Assembly: GCA_036924855.1 (NCBI GenBank)
Contig: JBAGRP010000001.1
Coordinates: 1,178,001 to 1,242,000 of the forward strand
Direction: 5' to 3'
DNA from: Nitrobacteraceae bacterium AZCC 2146
GTDB taxonomy: Bacteria; Pseudomonadota; Alphaproteobacteria; Rhizobiales; Xanthobacteraceae
DNA length: 64,000 bases
Under the pieces are notes generated by a model. That model saw only the letters and a program-made list of their open reading frames with translations. It ran no database searches and was not told the DNA's origin. Shown piece after piece: positions 57,990 through 64,000 of this stretch. Position 1 is the stretch's first letter. Each line of letters opens with the position of its first letter. A program made the position numbers and the translations under genes.

Positions 57990-58856
57990 TTACCCGCCGG
58001 GGAAATCCTGCGGCGTGAAGGGGAGATCGAGCACTTTCCACTCGTTGTATTTGTCCGCCGGCAGCATCGCGTAAGGCTGGCAGGCCTCCAGCGCGCGCAT
58101 CGCCGCCTGCATCAGCAGCGGCCCTTTCGCCGAGGCGCTGGCCTCGATCAGGCTGGGTTCGGTGATCAGCTTGCCATTCGGCGCAAGAAACGCCCGCATC
58201 ACGATCCGGACCTTGTCGGTCGGCGCAACCGCGGCCGGCAGCGTCGAACACGTCTTCAGATGCCGCCGGAACGCGGCGATATCCAGCGGCGCGATGTCGG
58301 CCTTGCTGAACGCGGCCGAACCGCCGTTGCCATCCGGCAGGCCGAGCATGACGCCGTATTTGACGGTGATGTCAGGCTCCGGCGCAGGCGGCGCTTGCGG
58401 CGCGGTTGGCGAGGGTTGTGGCTGCAGCGCAGCCTGCTGCTGTGCCGGCTGCGCGTTCAGCGGGGATGGTAGCGGCTGGGCTGGCGCCGCCTGTTGTGGC
58501 GATGGCTGCGCGGGCGGTGGCGCTTGCTGCGGAGCGGCCTGCGGCGGCGCTTGCGCGGCAGCCGGTTGCGGCGCCGACGGCTTTTGTGCCGCGGCCTGGG
58601 GCTTCGACTCGCTCGTCGGCTTGTTCAGGTCCGGCAACCGAAACTCCGGCGGTTTCGGCTTCTCGGGCGGCGGCGTTGGTTCCGGCTCCTTCGCGACGGC
58701 AGCGACCTCTTCCGGCGTTACGATATCGACCGCGATGTTTTCCGTAACCGACGGATCGAACGGACGCGCGTCGGCGAAGAACACGCCCACGGCCAAGGCC
58801 AGATGGCCGACCACCGAAACGGCGATGGCTGCGCGGATGAGGTGCCGTGGTTCCAT
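57990..58856 (-). CDS. TonB/TolA-like envelope protein
   Basis: A 288-residue protein with one N-terminal span (about 8-28) followed by a long Pro/Gln/Ala-rich stretch (about 50-190) that would cross the periplasm, and a C-terminal globular domain (about 195-288) with KTCSTLPAAVAPTDKVRIVMRAFLAPNGKLITEPSLIEASAS and ALEACQPYAMLP, like the TonB_C/TolA C-terminal fold. No exbB, exbD or tolQ/R is adjacent, so which motor it uses is open. The start at 58856 (MEPRHLIRAAIAVSVVGHLAL) gives the anchor at once. Confidence 0.8.
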   Translation of the reverse strand: MEPRHLIRAAIAVSVVGHLALAVGVFFADARPFDPSVTENIAVDIVTPEEVAAVAKEPEPTPPPEKPKPPEFRLPDLNKPTSESKPQAAAQKPSAPQPAAAQAPPQAAPQQAPPPAQPSPQQAAPAQPLPSPLNAQPAQQQAALQPQPSPTAPQAPPAPEPDITVKYGVMLGLPDGNGGSAAFSKADIAPLDIAAFRRHLKTCSTLPAAVAPTDKVRIVMRAFLAPNGKLITEPSLIEASASAKGPLLMQAAMRALEACQPYAMLPADKYNEWKVLDLPFTPQDFPGG

Positions 58857-58964
58857 ACTATAAACGTGACATTCTGAATGCCGTCCCGGCCTGCGATCAT
58901 AGCGCCCGGTGGCGTTTTGCGCCACGCCTTGCTTCGCGCGCTCCAATGCGTCATGGCATGGGCC

Positions 58965-59240
58965 ATGTCCGCACCAGATTCTCAGCCCATGGCTGCTCTC
59001 TCCCTTGAAGACTCTATCCTCGATGTCCTCACCGGTGCCGGCAGCGGCACGCTGAGTGCACCGGAGATCGCCCACGCCATCGCGCCCGAGGGCGACTGGC
59101 ATGGGCTGCTGATGCCGATCCGGCGCGCCGCGGTGACGCTGGCCATGAGCGGCCGCCTCGTCATCTATCGCAAGGGCAAGCCGGCCGATCCCCAGGATTT
59201 TCGCGGCGTCTACCGGCTCGGCCTGCCGCGGCAGGACTGA
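58965..59240 (+). CDS. DUF3253 family protein
   Basis: A small protein of about 91 residues whose main part (LEDSILDVLTGAGSGTLSAPEIAHAIAPEGDWHGLLMPIRRAAVTLAMSGRLVIYRKGKPADPQDFRGVYRLGLP) matches DUF3253, a winged-helix-like domain without known role. The start is not settled: ATG at 58965 or 58989, neither with a clear ribosome site; a frame to 58878 is also open. It converges with the YdcF-like gene. Confidence 0.78.
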   Translation: MSAPDSQPMAALSLEDSILDVLTGAGSGTLSAPEIAHAIAPEGDWHGLLMPIRRAAVTLAMSGRLVIYRKGKPADPQDFRGVYRLGLPRQD

Positions 59241-59248
59241 GCGTCACC

Positions 59249-60052
59249 TCAGCGCTTTTGCGGTGCCGGAAACAGTGCGCTGCTGCGCCCCGTCAGCCAG
59301 TAGGTGACGAGCCCGGTCCATTCGTGGATCGCGATGTCGGTCCGCGCCAGACCGGCACTCATGGCATCGAAAGGCAGGCCGGCATCGACCCAGCCGCGGG
59401 TTCGCCAATCCACCGGATAGGCTTCGACATCGAAGCCGGCGGCGCGAAACACGCCGATCGCGCGCGGCATGTGAACCGCCGACGTCACCAGCAGCCAGCG
59501 TTCGCCGGGCTTCGGCGACACCAGCCCGCGGGTGAAGGTGGCGTTCTCGTCGGTGGTGCGCGAGGCGCTCTCCAGCATAATGCGGTCCGTCGCCACGCCG
59601 AAGCTTTCCAGCAACCGTCCGGCAATCGGCGCTTCCGGCACCGAACTCTCGATCAGATTGCCGCTGCCACCGGTGAAGACGATCCGCGCCTTGGGAAACC
59701 GCCGCGCCAGTTCGAGCATGGTGGTGATCCGCTCGGCCGCGCCGTTCATCTCAAGTGCGCCGCGCGCCGCCGAGATTTCTGAATCGATGGCGCCGCCCAG
59801 AATGATGATGCCGTCGGGATCGTGCCCATCGAACTGCCAGGCCGGAAAACGCTCGCTCAGCGACAGCAGCAACACGTTGCCCGCGGGCGAATAGCCGAAT
59901 ATCAGCAACAGCAGGACACCGAAGGTCAGGGTCAGCGTCCCCGCGCGCTGGCGCTGCATCAGCAATAGCAGCGCCCCGATCGCGCAGATCGTCGCGATCG
60001 CGTTGGACGGCTGCGTGAAAAAACCGAAAATTTTCGAGATTGCAAAGAACAT
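59249..60052 (-). CDS. YdcF/ElyC (DUF218) family membrane protein
   Basis: A 267-residue protein with two N-terminal spans (about 12-32 and 36-60) and a DUF218 domain: DGIIILGGAIDSEIS, then RIVFTGGSGNLIES, LESASRTTDENATF and WLLVTSAVHMPRAIGVFRAAGFDVEAYPVDW. ElyC and SanA of this family act in envelope integrity, but the chemical role is not known. Next to it on the same strand lies the aldo/keto reductase gene. Confidence 0.88.
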   Translation of the reverse strand: MFFAISKIFGFFTQPSNAIATICAIGALLLLMQRQRAGTLTLTFGVLLLLIFGYSPAGNVLLLSLSERFPAWQFDGHDPDGIIILGGAIDSEISAARGALEMNGAAERITTMLELARRFPKARIVFTGGSGNLIESSVPEAPIAGRLLESFGVATDRIMLESASRTTDENATFTRGLVSPKPGERWLLVTSAVHMPRAIGVFRAAGFDVEAYPVDWRTRGWVDAGLPFDAMSAGLARTDIAIHEWTGLVTYWLTGRSSALFPAPQKR

Positions 60053-60130
60053 CGGACTGACCGCGTGCGGGACGGGCCAACTGCATGGGCGTTCCCTGCG
60101 GCAAGATCAAGATGCGGGTCGCAGCGGCGC

Positions 60131-60949
60131 TCAGTCCCATTTCGGCGCGAAGCCGAAATCGGTGAGCCGGCCCTTGGCACTGGCCATCGCGGAAATTTCC
60201 GCCATGTCGTCGTCGGACAGTGTGAAATCGAAGATGTCGATGTTTTGCGACAGTCGCTCGACCTTGGAGGTCCGCGGAATCGCCACCACATTCTGCTGCA
60301 CCAGCCAGCGCAGGCAGACCTGCGCGGCGGTTTTGCCATAGGAGCCGCCGATCCGCGCCAGCGCCGCGTCGGTCTTGATGCTGCCCTTGGCGATCGGGCT
60401 GTAGGCAACCACCGCCATGCCGGCGCGCGCGCAGGCGTCACGCACCTTGGTCTGGTCGAGATAGGGATGATACTCGACCTGGTCGCAGACCAGCGGCTCA
60501 TTGCAGACGGCCACCGCCTGCTCGATCAGCGCCACCGTGAAATTCGACACGCCGATGTGCCGCGCCAGGCCCAGTTTCTTGGCGTGCGCCAGCGCGCCCA
60601 GCGTTTCCTCGAGCGGCACATGCGGATTGGGCCAGTGCAGCAACAGCAGATCGACCTCGGACATCCGCAGTCTCACCAGGCTGTCCTTGGCGGAGCGCTC
60701 GAGGTCGTTCGGGGCGAAATGCGTGGTCCACACCTTGGTGGTCACGAACACGTCGTCGCGCCGGACGTGGGAAGCGCGCACGCCCTCGCCGACCTCGCGC
60801 TCGTTCTCATAGGCCTGCGCGGTATCGATATGGCGATAGCCGAGCCGGATCGCCTGCTCGACGACGCGGGCGCAGACCCGGCCGCGCAGCTCCCAGGTGC
60901 CGAGCCCGATCGCCGGGATGCGGGCGCCGTTGGCTTCCACGAATTGCAT
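60131..60949 (-). CDS. Aldo/keto reductase
   Basis: A 272-residue NADPH-dependent oxidoreductase of the AKR5-like group (2,5-diketo-D-gluconate reductase type). The catalytic tetrad is complete: Asp42, Tyr47 (DTAQAYENE), Lys72 (TTKVW) and His105 (LLLHWPNPH). The C-terminus keeps IPRTSKVERLSQN for cofactor binding. The start at 60949 is chosen from two adjacent ATG codons because GGGAGG then has five bases spacing. The substrate is unknown. Confidence 0.92.
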   Translation of the reverse strand: MQFVEANGARIPAIGLGTWELRGRVCARVVEQAIRLGYRHIDTAQAYENEREVGEGVRASHVRRDDVFVTTKVWTTHFAPNDLERSAKDSLVRLRMSEVDLLLLHWPNPHVPLEETLGALAHAKKLGLARHIGVSNFTVALIEQAVAVCNEPLVCDQVEYHPYLDQTKVRDACARAGMAVVAYSPIAKGSIKTDAALARIGGSYGKTAAQVCLRWLVQQNVVAIPRTSKVERLSQNIDIFDFTLSDDDMAEISAMASAKGRLTDFGFAPKWD

Positions 60950-61042
60950 CATGGCCTCCCCGGGCGAATGGACGACACGAGAACGGGCGTGGTCCAGGTT
61001 AGGTCTGTCAGCACTTGCCGACAATCATCCGGCCGCGATGGC

Positions 61043-61363
61043 TCAGGCCTCGACGACGCCAGTAGCAAGAGCTGCGAACACCGTCTCCGGCGCATGGGCG
61101 ATGACCGCGAGCAACGCGCGCGCCGGACCGCGCGGCATGCGTTTGCCCTGCTCCCAGTTGCGGATGGTATCGACGGGGACGCCAAGCCGTGCGGCGAATT
61201 CGGTCTGGGTCAGTTGCGCGCGCTGGCGCAGATCGCGGACCGCGGGATCATTGGCGCGCGCGATAGCGGAAGCCGGCTCAGCCGGCATCTGCGGAACCAG
61301 CGGCACCTCGTGCCCGTCCCGCAATTCGACGATCCGTCCGTCTGCCTTCAACCGCAACCGCAT
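61043..61363 (-). CDS. HigA-like XRE family regulator without a toxin partner
   Basis: A 106-residue protein. The first 45 residues form a small basic/acidic leader (MRLRLKADGRIVELRDGHEVPLVP), the rest a Cro/C1-type HTH: RDLRQRAQLTQTEFAARLGVPVDTIRNWEQGKRMPRGPARALLAVIAHAPETVFAAL. The HTH plus tail looks like NadS/HigA antitoxins, which pair with a HigB-type toxin encoded just upstream. No such gene is present on either side (aldo/keto reductase downstream, mgtE upstream), so it is an orphan or acts alone. Confidence 0.8.
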   Translation of the reverse strand: MRLRLKADGRIVELRDGHEVPLVPQMPAEPASAIARANDPAVRDLRQRAQLTQTEFAARLGVPVDTIRNWEQGKRMPRGPARALLAVIAHAPETVFAALATGVVEA

Positions 61364-61420
61364 GTTCGACCTCTTCGGCCGATGCTCGACGATTACCGTT
61401 AAGGTCCGATGAAGAAGCCG

Positions 61421-62851
61421 CTATTTCAGCCCGAACCACAGCGTGGCGATGCCGAGGAAGGAGAAGAAGCCGACCACGTCGGTGACGGTGGTGACGAACG
61501 TGCCTGACGCCACCGCAGGATCGGCCTTGACCCGCTCCAGCACCATCGGGATCAGGATTCCGCCGAGCGCACCGGCGATCAGGTTGCACAGCATGGCGAG
61601 GCCGATCACGACGCCGAGGCCGGGGATCCTGAACCAGGCCACGGCGGCGATGCCGGTGATGACGGCGAAAGCGAGACCGTTGATGAGGCCGACCAGGCCC
61701 TCGCGGATCACCACGCGGGTGGCGTTGTTCGGATTGAGCTGCCGTGTCGCCAGCGCTCTAACCGCCACGGTCATGGTCTGCGTCGCGGCGTTGCCGCCCT
61801 GGCTCGCCACGATCGGCGCCAGCACGGCGAGCGCCACCATCTGTTCCAGCTGGCCCTCGAACAGGCCGAGCACCGAGGACGCCAGAAACGCGGTGGCGAG
61901 ATTCACGATCAGCCAGTTGAAGCGGCCCCTGGCGATGCTCAAGAAGTTGTCGGACAGTTCTTCGTCTGACGTGACGCCGCCCAGCGCCTTCAGGTCTTCG
62001 TCGGCTTCCTCCTCGATCACGTCGACCACGTCATCGATGGTGATGACGCCGACCAGCCGGTTGTCGGTATCGACCACGGGGGCGGCGACGAGATTGTATT
62101 TGCCGAACAGCCGCGCCACTTCCTCCTGATCGTCGACCACCGAGACGCGACGGCGGTCCTCGTCGATCAGGTCGGCCAGCGGCACCGGCCGGCGCGAGCG
62201 CAGTAGCGCATCGAGCGATACCGCGCCCTGCCAGCGCTGGTCGCTGTCCACCGCATAGATCTCATAGAACCGCTCCGGCAAATCGGGCGTATTGCGCATA
62301 TAGTCGATCGCTTGACCGACATTCCAGTCCGGCGGCACCGCGATGAATTCGGTCTGCATCCGCCGGCCGGCGGAGTTTTCCGGATAGAACAGACTGCGCT
62401 CAAGCGCGACGCGCTCGGAAAGCGGCAGCTTTTCGAGGATCTCTTCCTGATCTTGCTCATCCAGCCCTTCGAGCAATTCGACGGCGTCGTCGGAATCCAG
62501 TTCGCGAACGCCTTCCGCGACGGTCTCCGGCTCGAGCTCCTCGAGCAGTTCCTCGCGGACGGAATCGTCGACCTCGTTCAGGGCCGAGAAATCGAAATCC
62601 GCGCCAGTCAGTTCGATCAGGCTGACGCGCTCGTCGGGAGCCAGCGCCTCGATCAGGTCGCCGAGATCGGCCTCGTGCAACTCGCCGACGATTTCCTTCA
62701 GGAAAGCGGTGTCGGCGACCTGAACCGCATGGGAGATCGCCTCGACAAACTCTGGACGGATGTTGCCGTCGTCGTCACGCATCGGAAACCGGCCGAGCGC
62801 CGACAGTTCTGCGGTATCGACGGGTGGGGCGAGATCCTGATTATTGGCCAT
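61421..62851 (-). CDS. mgtE: Magnesium transporter MgtE
   Basis: A 476-residue Mg2+ channel. Order: acidic N domain (about 35-160), two CBS domains (about 165-290; VPPDWNVGQAIDYMRNTPDLPERFYEIYAVD and YNLVAAPVVDTDNRLVGVITIDDVVDVIEEEADED), a plug helix and five membrane spans with ASQGGNAATQTMTVAVRALA and GAGAL-like GGILIPM segments. The CBS and N domains gate the pore by intracellular Mg2+. The start at 62851 (MANNQDLAPP) is chosen; the frame is open for 14 more codons upstream. Confidence 0.95.
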   Translation of the reverse strand: MANNQDLAPPVDTAELSALGRFPMRDDDGNIRPEFVEAISHAVQVADTAFLKEIVGELHEADLGDLIEALAPDERVSLIELTGADFDFSALNEVDDSVREELLEELEPETVAEGVRELDSDDAVELLEGLDEQDQEEILEKLPLSERVALERSLFYPENSAGRRMQTEFIAVPPDWNVGQAIDYMRNTPDLPERFYEIYAVDSDQRWQGAVSLDALLRSRRPVPLADLIDEDRRRVSVVDDQEEVARLFGKYNLVAAPVVDTDNRLVGVITIDDVVDVIEEEADEDLKALGGVTSDEELSDNFLSIARGRFNWLIVNLATAFLASSVLGLFEGQLEQMVALAVLAPIVASQGGNAATQTMTVAVRALATRQLNPNNATRVVIREGLVGLINGLAFAVITGIAAVAWFRIPGLGVVIGLAMLCNLIAGALGGILIPMVLERVKADPAVASGTFVTTVTDVVGFFSFLGIATLWFGLK

Positions 62852-62999
62852 GCCGCACCTGCCGGTTTGATTGGGGTTGCGGACCTGGCGCACTTTCCTG
62901 CGAAATGCGCTATTCCATCACTGAGATCGAACTTGAACTCGCATCAGGCATTACCCAATCGGCGATGCCCCATGCAATCGGAAATATGCGGCGCGTGAA

Positions 63000-63800
63000 A
63001 TGAACGGCCGGGAAAGTGTCTTGATCGTGTTGAAGGCCGCCATCGTTGCCCTGATTGCCTGCACAGCCGCCGCTCACGCCGAGGAATGCCCGCGTCAGGA
63101 TGCGCTCGGCACCTCGCGCATTCTGACGGTGGATCCGGCGACCTATCCCCGCGTCGGCTTGCAGAGCTTTCCGCAGACCTTGCCGCTTGAGGATCACGAG
63201 GTGGTGCTGACCTTCGACGATGGTCCGAACCCGCCGACCACGAGCAAGATCCTCGCCGCACTGTCGCGGGAATGCGTGCGCGCAACGTTCTTCCTGATCG
63301 GACAGAGCGCAGCCGCCAATCCCCAGCTGGTGCGGCGGATCGCCGCCGAAGGCCACACCGTCGGGCATCACACCTGGGCGCATGCCGACCTGAAGAAGAT
63401 CAGCAGCGCCGCGGCCATCGAGCAGATCGACCGCGGCATCGCCGCCGATGAGATCGCGCTGCACGGCAAGGCCGGCAGCACCCCGACCACGCCGTTCTTT
63501 CGCTTCCCCTATTTCGAATCCACGCCCGCTTTGCTCGATCTCCTGCAGTCCAGGGGTATCGCCGTGTTCGGCGCGGATTTCTGGGCCAGCGACTGGAACA
63601 AGATGACGCCCGAGCAGGAGCTGAAGTTGATCACCGACCGGGTGAAGGCCGCCGGCAAGGGTATCATCCTGTTCCACGACACCAAGGCGCAAACCGCCGC
63701 GATGATGCCCGATTTCCTGCGCTACCTCAGAGAAAATCACTACCGGGTGGTGCATGTGATGGCGGCCGCACCGGGCAAGTCGGTCCAACGGATTCCATGA
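63000..63800 (+). CDS. Secreted polysaccharide deacetylase (NodB domain)
   Basis: A 266-residue protein with a signal peptide (about 1-27, AAAHA cleavage) and a complete NodB domain: TFDDGPNPPTTSKIL (71-85), ATFFLIGQSA, VGHHTWAHADLKKI with HTWAH at 124-128 and FFRFPYFESTP. All metal and base residues are present, so activity on an N- or O-acetylated polysaccharide such as peptidoglycan or chitin-like glycan is possible. It is divergent from mgtE and followed by a second gene with the same mature N-terminus. Confidence 0.92.
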   Translation: MNGRESVLIVLKAAIVALIACTAAAHAEECPRQDALGTSRILTVDPATYPRVGLQSFPQTLPLEDHEVVLTFDDGPNPPTTSKILAALSRECVRATFFLIGQSAAANPQLVRRIAAEGHTVGHHTWAHADLKKISSAAAIEQIDRGIAADEIALHGKAGSTPTTPFFRFPYFESTPALLDLLQSRGIAVFGADFWASDWNKMTPEQELKLITDRVKAAGKGIILFHDTKAQTAAMMPDFLRYLRENHYRVVHVMAAAPGKSVQRIP

Positions 63801-63883
63801 CGCTGAAATAACCGGAAGTTAAGGTGGCGTTCATGGGCCGCCCTGTAATTTTCGAATAATTGCAATGCATTTTGGTGTTTGTT

Positions 63884-64000
63884 GATGGCTTATGTGTCAA
63901 TCGGATGGAAGGCCCTGCTCGGCTTCGGCATCTTCACAGGCCTTGCCGCGCAGCCTGCGCTGGCGGCCAGTTGCCCCGGCAATCCCGACGCGCTTGGCAC
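63884..64000 (+). CDS. Second polysaccharide deacetylase-like gene, cut by window end
   Basis: Only the first 39 codons lie in the window: MAYVSIGWKALLGFGIFTG, then LAAQPALAASCPGNPDALGT. A signal peptide ends at ALA-A, and the mature start CPGNPDALGT copies CPRQDALGT of the preceding gene, so this is very probably a tandem duplicate of the deacetylase. The active-site region is outside the window. Confidence 0.7.

Overview
The window is a 64 kb piece of a high-GC alphaproteobacterial chromosome. Protein similarity and gene order point to the Bradyrhizobiaceae/Nitrobacteraceae (Bradyrhizobium, Rhodopseudomonas, Tardiphaga, Afipia). The clues are clpP-clpX-lon beside tig, a glnB-glnA pair, the ribD-ribE-ribH-nusB-thiL run behind glyA-nrdR, the UQCC-chaperone/DUF177/plsX/fabH/ihfA/MerR run, and palindromic intergenic repeats of the kind common in this family. 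The genus cannot be fixed from the sequence alone. Most of the window is core chromosome; there is no prophage, transposase or CRISPR array.

Layout: 0-3.6 kb holds the end of pepT, tRNA-Val, a lower-GC multi-spanning membrane protein directly behind that tRNA, and two small genes. 3.6-10.7 kb is a protein-quality block (lon, clpX, clpP, tig, all on the minus strand; tig is frameshifted as written) plus tRNA-Leu. 10.8-17.3 kb holds a cupredoxin-fold protein without copper ligands, the NAD(P)HX repair enzyme, glnB-glnA with a sigma-54-type promoter, and an AI-2E family transporter. 17.3-24.1 kb holds a diguanylate cyclase, rplM-rpsI, a thioesterase, an ECHDC3-like protein and metY. 24.1-26.5 kb holds an FTR1 permease, ctaA and a DUF2842 protein.

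26.5-37.2 kb is an exopolysaccharide locus. It has a Wza-type lipoprotein, a Wzz/P-loop inner-membrane protein, a WcaJ-type initiating transferase, a Wzy-type polymerase, GT4 and GT2 glycosyltransferases, a CelD-type acetyltransferase and a NodB-fold protein. Together these make a Wzx/Wzy-style assembly and export route, although no flippase gene is visible here. Two of the proteins (the NodB-fold protein and the P-loop domain) have lost catalytic motifs.

37.3-49.2 kb holds an acetamidase, tRNA-Pro, lipid synthesis genes, IHF-alpha, a BamE-like lipoprotein, an orphan tripartite-transporter binding protein and a K+-independent proton pyrophosphatase. 48.2-53.8 kb is the riboflavin/nusB/thiL/nrdR/glyA block. 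54.0-55.0 kb is the most unusual non-coding stretch: a glutathione transferase remnant, a palindromic repeat, a near-consensus sigma-70 promoter and about 450 bp packed with hairpins. 55.0-64.0 kb holds assorted housekeeping and unknown genes, an orphan HigA-like regulator, mgtE, and two adjacent polysaccharide deacetylase genes, the second cut by the window end.
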